The position numbers and the translations under genes were made by a program. From contig CAYMUG010000001.1 in NCBI GenBank assembly GCA_964393575.1, positions 16,385-80,384 of the forward strand: 64,000 bases of DNA, written 5' to 3'. Source of the DNA: CAYMUG01 sp964393575. Its GTDB lineage: Bacteria; Patescibacteriota; Minisyncoccia; Spechtbacterales; 2-12-FULL-38-22. Every line of letters begins with the position of its first letter. The first letter of the stretch is position 1. The notes beneath the pieces are model-generated. The model searched no databases. It worked only from the letters and a program-made list of their open reading frames with translations, and was not told the origin of the DNA. Positions 27,218 through 35,736 of the stretch are shown piece after piece.

Positions 27218-30200
27218 CTATGAAAGTTCACTTATGTCTTCACAGATAAATTTTGTTTCACCTTCGCGGGTATTTAACCTTCCTTCCGTTATGACAACCT
27301 TACCTTCCTCCAGAATATTTTGTTTCTTTTCATACAAAGAAGGGAAAACAATTGCTTCCATTGATTCGGTAAGGTCTTCCAAGCTTAAAAACATCATCGG
27401 CTGACCTTTCTTTGTAAGAATCTTTTTAGCGTTAGAAATTATTGCCCCAACTTTCATAGGCGGATGTGTTCTTCCGGCAAATTGCATAACGCGGGCTACA
27501 GAAGGCAATCCCTTTAGTTTGTTTGCGTGCGATTCAAGGGGATGGCTCGTTATGTAAAACCCAAGGAGTTCCTTCTCCCAGTCCAGGCGCTGTTTTTCTG
27601 AAATCGGCTCCGCTTCCCTGAGTGATATACCAGAAGGATTTTCTTCTTCCAGAGAAGAGCCACCGAATAAGCTGAATTGGCCGGCGTTTTGAGTTGCCCG
27701 GTACTCTTTTGCATACTGTAGCAAATTTTCTATATTTTCAAGTAGTTGGTTTCGTTCACCGAATTCGTCAAGTGCCCCTGCTTTTATTAGAGCTTCAATG
27801 GATTTTTTATTAAAATCCTGCGCTGTTACCCGTTCAAGTAAATTTTCCAGCGAGGTATATTTTCCGTTTTTTTTGCGCTCTTCCAGGATTTGTTGTACGG
27901 CATTAGAACCTACATTCTTCACCGCAGCAAGCCCGAAGCGAATTGTTCGCTTGTTTTCGCCTGACTCAATCACTGTAAAATCATCTTTGCTTTCATTAAT
28001 CGAAGGAGGCAGAAGTTCAATTCCGCCGCGTTTTGCCTCCTCTACGACAAACGAAAGTCGGTCAATATTTTTTTGCTCGGCATTCAATAGGGCGGCAAAG
28101 AAGTCGGTGGGATAGTGTGCTTTAAGGTAGGCGGTTTCGTATGCGATACGCGCATAGCATGTCGCGTGCGCCCTGTTGAAGCCGTAGCGCGCAAATGGCT
28201 CCACGAATTCCCATAGTTTTTGAGCTGTTTTTTTGTCTATTCCGTTTTCCAGAATGCCGTTTATCCATTTTTCTTTTTGTTCATCAAGAAGTTCTTTTAT
28301 TTTTTTACCGATGGCTTTGCGTAGAACATCCGCTTCGCCGTAAGTAAATCCTGCAAGTTCCCGCGCGATTTCCAGTACCTGTTCCTGGTAAACCGCAATA
28401 CCATAGGTGTTTTTAAGTATAGGTTCAAGTTTGGGGTGAAGGTATTTAATTTCTTTTTTGCCCTGTTTACGTTCTAGAAATTCGGGTATCAGGTCCATAG
28501 GGCCGGGGCGGTATAGAGAAATCATAGCAATAACGTCTTCCAGTCCGGAAGGTTGCAGCTCTTTTAAGTAGCGCCGCATTCCGGAACTTTCTAACTGAAA
28601 TACGCCCGTAGTTTCAGCGGCACTAAGCATTTCATATACTTTTTTGTCATCCAAGGGTATATTTTCTATGTCTATGTTATCCCCATGTCTTTTTTTGATT
28701 ATATCAAGAGCATTTTCAATAATGGTCAGGTTTTTCAGGCCCAAAAAGTCCATTTTCAAAAGACCTAAATCTTCAACAGCGTGCATTTCATATTGTGTGA
28801 CCGTGCTTGTTTCGTCCTGCACCGGGTGTTGTAGAGGAACATGTTCAATGAGTGGATCTTTTGTAATTACAACCCCGCAGGCATGTACTGAGGCGTGGCG
28901 TACAACTCCTTCAAGCCGCTGCGCTGAGTCAATAAGGCGTTTTGAATCCGCGTCGCTATCGTATAGATCTTTAAGCTCTTGTATTTCGTCCAATGATTGC
29001 TGAAGAGTATGAGTCATAGGAATCAGTTTTGCTACCTTGTCGCAGTATCCGTATGAGTAACCCAATGCTCTGCCCGCATCTCGTATGGCGGCGCGGGCGG
29101 CCATTGTTCCGAATGTTATAATTTGTGCCACTTTATCTTCTCCATATTTATTTATGGCGTAGTGAAGAACTTCATCGCGTCGATGATCGGCAAAATCAAT
29201 GTCTATATCAGGCATTGATATTCGTTCAGGATTAAGAAAGCGCTCAAAAAGCAAATTGAATTCCAACGGGTCAATATTTGTTACATTAATAAGATAAGAA
29301 ACTATTGAACCCGCGGCAGAACCCCGCCCCGGCCCCACAGCAATCCCTTTATTTTTTGCCCAGTTAACAAAGTCCTGAACGATGAGGAAGTAAGAAGCAA
29401 AACCGGTATTCTTGATAACGGAAAGCTCGTAATCCAAACGTTCTCCGATCTGTTTTTGCTTTTCATCTTCAGGATTGGGCATTTGTCCGGCAATGGGCTT
29501 ATTTAGATCAGAAATTTTAGAGCCGTCTATGCCGTATCTCTTATTTAAACCGTCAATGCATAATTTTGTAAGGTATTCATCAGCGTTTTGGTATTCCTTG
29601 GGTACTTCAAAGTGGGGTAGCTGATATTCTCCGAGGTTGATCTCAATATTGCACTTTTCTTTTATTTTTTGTGTGTTTTCAATGGCTTCGGGATAATCTT
29701 TGAACTCTTTTACCATTTTTTTCGGGGGTTTTACCGAAAAATCCTCATCTTTTAGGGATAGGCGATTTTCGTCATCTACCTGGTTACCTGTTTGTATTGC
29801 AAGCAGAACATCGTGAGCATCCGCATCTTCGGGACGTGTGTAGTGTGAGTCCTGTGTTGCTACAACCGGCGTGTTTGTTTCTTTAGATAGTTGATATAAT
29901 TTTTCATTAACAGTTTTTTGTTCCTCCAAATTAGGGTGGGATTGCATCTCAAGATAGAAATTGTTTTCTCCGAATATTTCTTTGTATTCACGGATAACTT
30001 TCTTTGCTTTCTCTGTATTATTGTTTTGTATTAGTTGCGGTATTTCTGCACCGAGGCAGCCGCTTAAAGCAATTAATCCCTCGGAATGTTCACGGAGAAG
30101 ATTTCTGTCGAAGCGGGGTTTATAGTAAAATCCTTCCAGGTGAGCTTTTGTGGTCAGCGCTATCAAGTTTTTGTATCCGGTGTTGTTTTTTGCAAGAAGA

Positions 30201-30502
30201 ATTAGATGGTAGTATCGCTTGTCATCAGCTTCTGTTCCTTTTACGTGCATATTGGTAGTTGTATATCCTTCCAGCCCTATGATCGGTTTTATATCGCGTT
30301 TTTTGGCTGCCTTGTAAAATTCAATTGCTCCGTACAAGTTTCCGTGGTCGGTTATGGCTATTGAATCCATATTCTTTTCTTTAACGTAATCCAAAAGTTC
30401 GTCTATTTTACTGAGACCATCAAGCAACGAATAGTGAGTATGTACATGCAGGTGTGTGAAGTCCGGGGTTTTTTGAGATTGTGTAGTTCTCTGCGATGAC
30501 AT
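27218..30502 (-). CDS. dnaE: DNA polymerase III alpha subunit
   Basis: Replicative polymerase catalytic subunit, 1094 residues. The PHP domain begins FTHLHVHTHYSLLDG (about 15-29) with SIAITDHGNLYG. The polymerase core includes GPGRGSAAGSIVSYL and the catalytic acidic triad region MPDIDIDFADHRRDEV. ITFGTMAARAAIRDAGRALG and the fingers motif YRPGPMDLIPEFLERK follow. The C-terminal OB fold (MKVGAIISNAKKILTKKGQPM) is present. It is the DnaE1 type, not PolC. The C-terminus ends soon after the OB domain, shorter than E. coli (1160). Confidence 0.97.
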   Translation of the reverse strand: MSSQRTTQSQKTPDFTHLHVHTHYSLLDGLSKIDELLDYVKEKNMDSIAITDHGNLYGAIEFYKAAKKRDIKPIIGLEGYTTTNMHVKGTEADDKRYYHLILLAKNNTGYKNLIALTTKAHLEGFYYKPRFDRNLLREHSEGLIALSGCLGAEIPQLIQNNNTEKAKKVIREYKEIFGENNFYLEMQSHPNLEEQKTVNEKLYQLSKETNTPVVATQDSHYTRPEDADAHDVLLAIQTGNQVDDENRLSLKDEDFSVKPPKKMVKEFKDYPEAIENTQKIKEKCNIEINLGEYQLPHFEVPKEYQNADEYLTKLCIDGLNKRYGIDGSKISDLNKPIAGQMPNPEDEKQKQIGERLDYELSVIKNTGFASYFLIVQDFVNWAKNKGIAVGPGRGSAAGSIVSYLINVTNIDPLEFNLLFERFLNPERISMPDIDIDFADHRRDEVLHYAINKYGEDKVAQIITFGTMAARAAIRDAGRALGYSYGYCDKVAKLIPMTHTLQQSLDEIQELKDLYDSDADSKRLIDSAQRLEGVVRHASVHACGVVITKDPLIEHVPLQHPVQDETSTVTQYEMHAVEDLGLLKMDFLGLKNLTIIENALDIIKKRHGDNIDIENIPLDDKKVYEMLSAAETTGVFQLESSGMRRYLKELQPSGLEDVIAMISLYRPGPMDLIPEFLERKQGKKEIKYLHPKLEPILKNTYGIAVYQEQVLEIARELAGFTYGEADVLRKAIGKKIKELLDEQKEKWINGILENGIDKKTAQKLWEFVEPFARYGFNRAHATCYARIAYETAYLKAHYPTDFFAALLNAEQKNIDRLSFVVEEAKRGGIELLPPSINESKDDFTVIESGENKRTIRFGLAAVKNVGSNAVQQILEERKKNGKYTSLENLLERVTAQDFNKKSIEALIKAGALDEFGERNQLLENIENLLQYAKEYRATQNAGQFSLFGGSSLEEENPSGISLREAEPISEKQRLDWEKELLGFYITSHPLESHANKLKGLPSVARVMQFAGRTHPPMKVGAIISNAKKILTKKGQPMMFLSLEDLTESMEAIVFPSLYEKKQNILEEGKVVITEGRLNTREGETKFICEDISELS

Positions 30503-30589
30503 TTTTGAAACAATTGATTTAATAGATGATCGGCTAAAATTTTAATAAGTTGATTATATTATACTCTAAAAAAATTTTTTTTAAAAATT

Positions 30590-30745
30590 TTAAAGTTACA
30601 AATTACAAATACATAAGAATGCCTGCCTGCCGGCAGGCAGGCAACACAAATAACAATATTCAAATCAAAAATTACAAACTGTTTGATTATTGAGATTTTG
30701 AATTTGTTTGTTTCTTGTATCTTGGTTATTGGTTATTATGAGAGT
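30590..30745 (+). repeat. Nested palindromic leader before rnhB
   Basis: Left arms CAAATTACAAATACATAAGA and CAAATCAAAAATTACAAAC and right arms GATTTTGAATTTGTTTGTTTC and TTGGTTATTGGTTATT surround a perfect 24-bp palindrome of the TGCCTGCCTGCCGGCAGG type (30620-30643). The spacer ends one base before the start codon. Confidence 0.8.
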
Positions 30746-31372
30746 ATGGCTATAGATTTTCAATATGAGTCCAAACTTAAAACTCAGTACGGCTACAAAA
30801 TCATAGCCGGTGTTGATGAGGTGGGGCGCGGACCTCTTGCCGGGCCCGTAACCGCAGGTGCTTTTATATTTTTAAAAAAACCTGTTTATAAGGAGTTAGA
30901 ATTACTGCGTGATTCAAAACTGTTGAGCGCGAAACAACGTGGCGAACTTTTGCAGGTTTTTTGCGAATGGAAGAGACAAGGTCTTTGTGATTTTGCTACA
31001 TATTCAGCATATTCCACAACGATAGATAAAAGCCAAATTCACAGGGCATCGGTGTATGCTATGCGAAAAGCATTGAATAAATTACAAAATAACCCCGACT
31101 TTGTTGCGGTAGATAAATTCCTTTATTATAGAAAAATATTTAACAGTATAAATTTTGAAACCATCAAAGGGGCAGACAATTTAGTGCCGAGTTGTGCGGC
31201 GGCTAGCATTGTGGCAAAGGTGCGAAGAGACAAAACAATGATTAATTACCACAAAAAATATCCTGAGTACCGATTTGATCTGCACAAGGGGTATGGCACA
31301 AAGCTGCACAGAGAGATGATAAAAAAGTACGGGCCTTGCAAAATACACAGAAATAGTTTTAAATTGGAGTAG
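30746..31372 (+). CDS. rnhB: Ribonuclease HII
   Basis: Cuts RNA in RNA-DNA hybrids, including single ribonucleotides in DNA. From ATG 30746 it has 208 residues. An upstream in-frame TTG at 30683 would add 21 residues encoded by repeat DNA and is rejected. Catalytic-site blocks are AGVDEVGRGPLAGPV (Asp-Glu pair), VAVDKF and SCAAASIVAKVRRD, with C-terminal KGYGTKLH and HRNSFK. The central DKF strand is slightly divergent. Confidence 0.94.
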   Translation: MAIDFQYESKLKTQYGYKIIAGVDEVGRGPLAGPVTAGAFIFLKKPVYKELELLRDSKLLSAKQRGELLQVFCEWKRQGLCDFATYSAYSTTIDKSQIHRASVYAMRKALNKLQNNPDFVAVDKFLYYRKIFNSINFETIKGADNLVPSCAAASIVAKVRRDKTMINYHKKYPEYRFDLHKGYGTKLHREMIKKYGPCKIHRNSFKLE

Positions 31373-31396
31373 TTCCCCACAAAAAAGGAGGAGGAT

Positions 31397-31636
31397 ATGG
31401 AAACGATGATGATATTGATAGGGTTGGGTATTTTAGTTCTTTTATTTTCTCTTGGTGTTGCTGCTGTTTTTATTGCCATCGCTTTTCTTGGTAGATCCGA
31501 GGATATAATTGAAATTTTGCGCAGCAGGTGCGAATGTACCTGTAGTGATGAGTGTGACTGTTGTTCGGATTCCGAATGTGATTGCGATTGCGAATGCTGT
31601 CAAAGCGAATGCAGTTGTGGTTGCGAGTGTTGTTAA
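31397..31636 (+). CDS. Membrane-anchored cysteine-rich mini-protein A
   Basis: A 79-residue protein of unknown function. One N-terminal transmembrane helix (MILIGLGILVLLFSLGVAAV, about 5-30) is followed by a short linker and a tail of about 36 residues containing 16 cysteines. They are arranged as CxC and CC steps mixed with Asp, Glu and Ser (CECTCSDECDCC, CDCDCECCQ, CSCGCECC). Metallothionein-like metal binding or disulfide formation outside the membrane is possible but not shown. A very strong Shine-Dalgarno (AAAAAAGGAGGAGG) supports the start. A shorter relative follows 45 bp downstream. Confidence 0.8.
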   Translation: METMMILIGLGILVLLFSLGVAAVFIAIAFLGRSEDIIEILRSRCECTCSDECDCCSDSECDCDCECCQSECSCGCECC

Positions 31637-31681
31637 AACAGATATTGGTACATTTTTGGCATCAACACAAAGGAGTGGAAT

Positions 31682-31831
31682 GTGGAATTCATCATCAGTC
31701 TATTCATTGTGTTATTTGTTATGTTAACCCTGGCTTTTTTAGTTTTAATGGCATCGCAGGGCGGAGCGAGCAGTAGGTATAAGTGTAGATGCAACGACTG
31801 TGATTGTGAATGTTGTCAAAACAATAGATAA
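31682..31831 (+). CDS. Membrane-anchored cysteine-rich mini-protein B
   Basis: A 49-codon gene starting at GTG 31682, with AAAGGAG six bases upstream. The first 23 residues are a hydrophobic helix (FIISLFIVLFVMLTLAFLVL), then a short basic linker (ASQGGASSRYK) and a tail with seven cysteines: CRCNDCDCECCQNNR. The stretch CDCECCQ is identical to the upstream protein, which marks the two as paralogues. It ends just before a strong terminator. It is too short for most gene callers. The function is unknown; one membrane helix plus a cysteine tail is directly visible. Confidence 0.75.
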   Translation: MEFIISLFIVLFVMLTLAFLVLMASQGGASSRYKCRCNDCDCECCQNNR

Positions 31832-31837
31832 TCATTA

Positions 31838-31866
31838 AACCCCGCATTAGCGGGGTTTTGTTTTTT
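31838..31866 (+). terminator. Terminator after the cysteine-rich gene pair
   Basis: AACCCCGC-ATTA-GCGGGGTT followed by T-rich TTGTTTTTT. Confidence 0.9.
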
Positions 31867-31872
31867 GCAAAC

Positions 31873-31901
31873 TTGCAAAAATTTGTGTTATTGTGTATAG
31901 T
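31873..31901 (+). promoter_or_regulatory. Promoter for rpmF-nusB-rnc
   Basis: TTGCAA (31873-31878), 17-bp spacer, TATAGT (31896-31901), just after the preceding terminator. Confidence 0.65.
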
Positions 31902-31916
31902 ATATAAGTTGAAATA

Positions 31917-32092
31917 ATTCGCTTGCGCTCATTATTTCAAGAATCAAGAATGACGAATCAAGAATCAAGCGCGGCGCGAAACGCCGTATGAATGCGTCGC
32001 TCGTTTCGCCGAGCGAGCAAGGCGAGAAGGCGCACGACCTTTAATTCATAATTCTTTATTCTTAATTCTGATTTGCGCAGCAAATCATTGGT
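31917..32092 (+). repeat. Nested palindromic leader before rpmF
   Basis: AATTCGCTTGCGCTCATTAT, AAGAATCAAGAATGACGAAT, CGGCGCGAAACGCCG, CGCTCGTTTCGCCGAGCG and ATTCATAATTCTTTATTCTT form successive inverted pairs. It ends TTTGCGCAGCAAAT near the start. The CGGCGC...GCGCCG core is shared with the tRNA leaders. Confidence 0.7.
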
Positions 32093-32368
32093 ATGGCTGT
32101 CCCAAAGCAACGTAAAACAAAATCACGCCAAGGCAATCGACGAGGACACATCAAATTAGAAGAGGTGAAGTTAAACGCGTGCCCTAAGTGCGGTAAAAAA
32201 GTTAGAGCTCATACTATATGTTTGAATTGTGGTACATACAAAGGTAAAGAGGTTGTTGATGTGTTAAAGAAGCTGGAGAAAAGAGAAAGGAAACAAAAAG
32301 AAAAAGAACTTGAAGAGCAAAAAGAGCAGACAGGAGAAATGAGTATGGAAGAAATGAGTAAAAAATAA
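32093..32368 (+). CDS. rpmF: 50S ribosomal protein L32 with charged C-terminal tail
   Basis: L32 in the zinc form: MAVPKQRKTKSRQGNRRGH at the N-terminus and a zinc site with Cys30, Cys33, Cys43 and Cys46. The family is about 55-60 residues, whereas this protein has 91. The extra ~35 residues are a Lys/Glu-rich coiled-coil-like tail (ERKQKEKELEEQKEQTGEM). It heads an operon-like order rpmF-nusB-rnc. Confidence 0.95.
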   Translation: MAVPKQRKTKSRQGNRRGHIKLEEVKLNACPKCGKKVRAHTICLNCGTYKGKEVVDVLKKLEKRERKQKEKELEEQKEQTGEMSMEEMSKK

Positions 32369-32442
32369 CTTTTAACTTATAACTTACGACAGATGACATT
32401 TGACCGTCAATTGTTGAATGTCAATTGTCAAATGTTTGCCTT
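32369..32442 (+). repeat. Hairpin leader abutting nusB
   Basis: GACATTTGAC pairs with GTCAAATGTT, and inner CAATTG copies pair with each other. Upstream lies AACTTTTAACTTATAACTTA. A related ATGTCAAACGTCAAA string occurs inside pheS. Confidence 0.6.
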
Positions 32443-32970
32443 ATGGCAAGTCGACACTTAGCACGTTCAATAGCAATGCAAACCCTTTTTGAGTGGGATT
32501 TTTGGAATGAAGGCGGAGATAAAACGGAAGAATTGAAGGAATTTATGAAAGACAATATTGAGGAGTTCGGCCCCGGCCTGGATGAAGAGGTCAAATTTAT
32601 TGAGAAGCTTATAGACGGTGTCCTTGAACATATAGATAAGATTGATGCGATTATTGAAAAAACTGCGCCGGAATGGCCTATTGACCAAATTAACCTGGTA
32701 GACAGAAATGTTCTTCGGGTAGGTATATTCGAACTTCTTTGGGGGGAGAGAGACGAAGTGCCGCCAAAAGTTGCTATTAATGAGGCGATCGAACTTGCTA
32801 AAAACTTTGGAGGAGACAGTTCCGGTAAGTTCATAAACGGTGTGCTGGGAACTATTTACAGAGAAATAGGCGAACCCGGAAAAAACCAGAAAGCAAAAAA
32901 GCCGGAATCAGAAGATAAGAAAGAAGAGAAACAAGCCGGAAAATCCGACCAAGAAAAACAAAACCAATAA
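32443..32970 (+). CDS. nusB: Transcription antitermination factor NusB
   Basis: Helical RNA-binding factor that, with S10, promotes rRNA antitermination. From ATG 32443 it has 175 residues. The family core ([64 protein letters not shown]) occupies about 1-145. A Lys/Glu/Gln-rich tail of about 30 residues is added. It lies between rpmF and rnc. Confidence 0.95.
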   Translation: MASRHLARSIAMQTLFEWDFWNEGGDKTEELKEFMKDNIEEFGPGLDEEVKFIEKLIDGVLEHIDKIDAIIEKTAPEWPIDQINLVDRNVLRVGIFELLWGERDEVPPKVAINEAIELAKNFGGDSSGKFINGVLGTIYREIGEPGKNQKAKKPESEDKKEEKQAGKSDQEKQNQ

Positions 32971-33045
32971 TGACGATAACAATAACTATGACAGTAACAA
33001 AGAATCATTCATAGCGATTGTTATGGTCATTGTTGCGAATGCAAC
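32968..33045 (+). repeat. ATGACGATAAC-type hairpin spacer before rnc
   Basis: Left arm AATGACGATAACAATAACTA/TGACAGTAAC faces right arm GATTGTTATGGTCATTGTTG, so the spacer folds on itself and ends at the rnc start (GCGAATGCAAC-ATG). Similar units occur in the 16S insert, in gatB and after trmD. Confidence 0.75.
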
Positions 33046-33738
33046 ATGAAAGATTTTTCAAAATTAGAAAATTCTCTAAAAATAAAATTTAATAACAAAG
33101 ACCTGTTAAAACAGGCATTCATCCACCGCTCTTATTTAAACGAACATCCGGGTATAAAGCTGGACAACAACGAACGCCTTGAATTTTTGGGAGATGCGGT
33201 TTTGGAGTTATCAGTAACCAAATACTTATTTAACAACTACGAGGAACCTGAAGGAGAGTTAACCAGTTGGCGTGCTGCTCTTGTTAATACCAAAATGCTC
33301 TCTCAAGTCGCGCGAGGCCTTGGTTTTAATGAGTATTTACTCCTTTCAAAAGGAGAAGAAAAAGATTCTTCTCATAGGGCAAGGCAATTTATTTTAGCTG
33401 ATACTCTTGAAGCGTTTATTGGTGCATTATATCAGGACCAGGGATATGAGGCAGCAGAAAAGTTTATACACGATCATATCTTAAAAGAATTACCCCGGGT
33501 TTTGGAACAGAAGCTATTTCGTGATCCGAAAAGTTTATTTCAGGAGAAGGCTCAGGAAAAAGAGGGAGTTACTCCTACTTATAAAGTGTTAAATGAAAGC
33601 GGCCCCGACCATAACAGGATTTTTGAAATAGGTGTTTATCTGGAGGATGGACTTGCGGCAAAAGGAAAAGGTGCAAGTAAGCAGGAAGCTCAGGAGGAAG
33701 CCGCGCGTGCAGCTCTTGAGAAAAAAGGATGGATTTGA
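33046..33738 (+). CDS. rnc: Ribonuclease III
   Basis: Double-stranded-RNA endonuclease that processes rRNA precursors. The 230 residues have the signature NNERLEFLGDAVLEL (about 41-55), the second acidic cluster LADTLEAFIGALYQDQG and a C-terminal dsRBD (about 160-228) with KGKGASKQEAQEEAARAAL. The substrate context is notable: the 16S and 23S genes in this window sit in perfect processing stems and carry stem-flanked inserts that RNase III could excise. Confidence 0.97.
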   Translation: MKDFSKLENSLKIKFNNKDLLKQAFIHRSYLNEHPGIKLDNNERLEFLGDAVLELSVTKYLFNNYEEPEGELTSWRAALVNTKMLSQVARGLGFNEYLLLSKGEEKDSSHRARQFILADTLEAFIGALYQDQGYEAAEKFIHDHILKELPRVLEQKLFRDPKSLFQEKAQEKEGVTPTYKVLNESGPDHNRIFEIGVYLEDGLAAKGKGASKQEAQEEAARAALEKKGWI

Positions 33739-33826
33739 CATTTGCTTTGTATTAAGGTAAAACTTACAAGTATATACGGCAGCGATTCTGCTACGCCTGA
33801 CGTGGCAGATAGATACTACATAATAT

Positions 33827-34447
33827 ATGCTAAAAATAAGATTAAAAAGAATAGGCAGTAGAAATAATCCGAGTTTTCGTATAGTTGTTGCTGAAAACAC
33901 AGCACCGCCTCAGGGGCGGTATATTGATAATGTAGGATTTTATCATCCTACATTAAAGCAGATTGATTTGAATAAAGAAAAGATTCAGCATTGGCTATCT
34001 AATGGCGCACAACCCACGACAACGGTTCATAATATTTTAGTTAACCAGGAACTTATAAAGGGCGAAAAAGTACGAGCTCACTCATCCCGAAAAAGAAAAG
34101 AGGAAGAAGAGGACTCTTCTTCGGCAACTCACTCTGAAGAAAGTAAAGAATCCGGAGAAACAAGCGAAGAAAGCACGGAAACAGAAAGCGAAAACCAGGG
34201 AGAGGTAGAAAACGAAAAAACTGAAGGAGGAAATAACGAAGAAAAGACAAGTGAAAATGAAGGCGATGGCGATAATTCCCAAGCGGATGTCCAAGAAAAA
34301 ACGGGCGAACAAGATGAAGAAGAAGCTACTCAAGAAAAAACCGATGAAGGTGAAGCAAATTCTCAAGAATCTGAAGATAATTCCGCAGAAACACAAGGAG
34401 AGAAAGAAGACAACTCCGGAGAGCCGCAAGAAAAATCCGGGGAATAA
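33827..34447 (+). CDS. rpsP: 30S ribosomal protein S16 with long acidic tail
   Basis: The first ~83 residues are normal S16: MLKIRLKRIGSRNNPSFRIV, NVGFYHP, and WLSNGAQPTTTVHNIL. A tail of about 120 residues follows, made almost only of Glu, Ser, Thr, Asn, Gln, Gly and Asp (for example EESKESGETSEESTETESEN). This brings the total to 206 residues, against a usual 80-100. The tail is low-complexity and probably disordered. Upstream spacing is repeat-poor. No Shine-Dalgarno is evident. Confidence 0.95.
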   Translation: MLKIRLKRIGSRNNPSFRIVVAENTAPPQGRYIDNVGFYHPTLKQIDLNKEKIQHWLSNGAQPTTTVHNILVNQELIKGEKVRAHSSRKRKEEEEDSSSATHSEESKESGETSEESTETESENQGEVENEKTEGGNNEEKTSENEGDGDNSQADVQEKTGEQDEEEATQEKTDEGEANSQESEDNSAETQGEKEDNSGEPQEKSGE

Positions 34448-34456
34448 AATCCGGGG

Positions 34457-34484
34457 TTGACATTGCGCTAAATAATATTAAAAT
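34457..34484 (+). promoter_or_regulatory. Promoter for the KH protein gene
   Basis: TTGACA (34457-34462), 16-bp spacer, TAAAAT (34479-34484), immediately preceded by CCGGGG. A leader with TTCGCTT/AAGCGAA nested in AATCCCC/GGGATT (about 34499-34542) follows. Confidence 0.7.
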
Positions 34485-34595
34485 AGAGTATAACAAGAAA
34501 TCCCCAATTCGCTTAAAAAGCGAAATCAGAATGGCGGGATTGAAAGGTCGGTAGATAATATTTATTTCTTTATAAATTAATACAAGGTAGAAAGT

Positions 34596-34922
34596 ATGGC
34601 ATCCTATAAAGATCAAGAATTTCTTGAATACGTTGTAAAAGCTTTGGTCGATCATCCGGACGATGTAGAGGTAGAGCGCAACGTGGACGAAATGGGGGTT
34701 CTTCTTAACCTCAAGGTTAACCCTGAAGATATGTCTCAAATTATCGGCAAGCAGGGTTCTACTGCGCGCGCCATTCGTTCTCTTTTGAGAATTGTAGGCC
34801 TTAAAAATAACGCGCGAGTTAATTTGAAGATTGAAGAACCCGAAGGAGGAAAGACAAGTGGATCATCTGATTCCGGATCTTCTTCTAATGACGTTGAAGA
34901 AGCGGTAGGTGATCTTGAATAA
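34596..34922 (+). CDS. khpA: KH-domain RNA-binding protein (KhpA-like)
   Basis: A 108-residue protein with one KH domain. The GxxG loop is IIGKQGSTARAIRSLLR (GKQG at 51-54), flanked by the helices and strands expected for KhpA, which works with KhpB in RNA regulation. A Ser/Gly/Asp-rich tail of about 25 residues is added. The position between rpsP and trmD is the conventional one, where rimM would follow; rimM is not seen here. Confidence 0.9.
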   Translation: MASYKDQEFLEYVVKALVDHPDDVEVERNVDEMGVLLNLKVNPEDMSQIIGKQGSTARAIRSLLRIVGLKNNARVNLKIEEPEGGKTSGSSDSGSSSNDVEEAVGDLE

Positions 34923-34942
34923 ATTTCCTGCTTCATATATCT

Positions 34943-34977
34943 CAGAAAATAGCCCTCACTTCGGGGGCTGTTTTCTA
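34943..34977 (+). terminator. Terminator after khpA
   Basis: AAAATAGCCCTC-ACTTC-GGGGGCTGTTTT. The stem reads in both directions. Confidence 0.8.
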
Positions 34978-35010
34978 TTGCGGGGTTAGATATAATGAAA
35001 ATAGTATAGT

Positions 35011-35035
35011 AATGCGCTTCGTTCGCAACAAAATT
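35011..35035 (+). repeat. Minimal palindromic leader abutting trmD
   Basis: ATGCGCTTCGTTCGCAAC then AAAATT before ATG. A compact version of the start-abutting element. Confidence 0.65.
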
Positions 35036-35734
35036 ATGAAATTCGATATATTAACAATCTTCCCTGAAATGTTCAGCTGCTATTTTGAAAGCAGTATGAT
35101 TAAAAAAGCCCGGGATGAGGGCCTGATTGAAGTGAATGTTTACAACTTACGTGATTGGGCTCCAGATAAGCATAAAGTAACTGACGACCAGGCATTCGGC
35201 GGCATAAGCGGGATGGTTATGAAAGTAGAACCGATTTACTACGCGGTAGAAGAATTGAAGAAACAAAAGCCTGCCCCGCACCGTAGTTCCGGTGAAGCCG
35301 GAACTTCGGGTGCGGGGTCAAAGGTTATTTTACTTTCTGCTAAAGGAGAAATTTTAAAACAGAAAAAAGTACGACAACTTGGTGAAGAAAAGCATATTAT
35401 TTTAATTGCAGGACACTATAAAGGTGTGGATGAAAGAGTTGCTGAACATATAGCCGATGAAGAGTTAAGCATAGGAGAGTATGTACTCACCGGCGGGGAG
35501 CTGCCCGCTATGGCTGTGGTGGATGCGGTAAGCAGAATGGTGCCGGGGGTTGTGGGAAAGGAACAGTCAAAAGAGGGCGAGTCTTACGCAGAAGGAGTAA
35601 AACGTGAACACCCCGTATATACCCGTCCTTCGGTGTTTAACCCGAAAGAGGGCGTGGAATGGAAAGTACCGGAGGTGCTTTTAAGCGGAAATCATGCTGA
35701 GATTGAAAAATGGCGGGAAGAAAATAGGGAGTAG
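35036..35734 (+). CDS. trmD: tRNA (guanine37-N1)-methyltransferase with hairpin-encoded insert
   Basis: SPOUT methyltransferase making m1G37. From ATG 35036 it has 232 residues. The trefoil-knot region is intact: KVILLSAKGE, IILIAGHYKGVDERV, EELSIGEYVLTGGELPAMAVVDAVSRMVPGV and HPVYTRP. Residues about 79-95 (PAPHRSSGEAGTSGAGS) have no counterpart of this length in E. coli TrmD. The DNA encoding them (35274-35317) is a perfect nested hairpin CCCCGCACC/GGTGCGGGG with inner GTTCCGG/CCGGAAC, matching intergenic hairpins elsewhere in the window. The enzyme is probably still active, because the insert precedes the knot. Confidence 0.95.
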   Translation: MKFDILTIFPEMFSCYFESSMIKKARDEGLIEVNVYNLRDWAPDKHKVTDDQAFGGISGMVMKVEPIYYAVEELKKQKPAPHRSSGEAGTSGAGSKVILLSAKGEILKQKKVRQLGEEKHIILIAGHYKGVDERVAEHIADEELSIGEYVLTGGELPAMAVVDAVSRMVPGVVGKEQSKEGESYAEGVKREHPVYTRPSVFNPKEGVEWKVPEVLLSGNHAEIEKWREENRE

Positions 35735-35736
35735 TC

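Noticed and set aside
31509..31776. Two overlapping frames in the cysteine-rich region (72 and 64 codons)
   Set aside because: They lack Shine-Dalgarno sites and overlap the two cysteine-rich genes in other frames, which have good start signals.
33589..34739. Several Phe/Leu-rich minus-strand frames over rpsP and khpA
   Set aside because: They are antisense to the Glu/Ser-rich S16 tail; the hydrophobic composition is a by-product of GAA/GAG codons.
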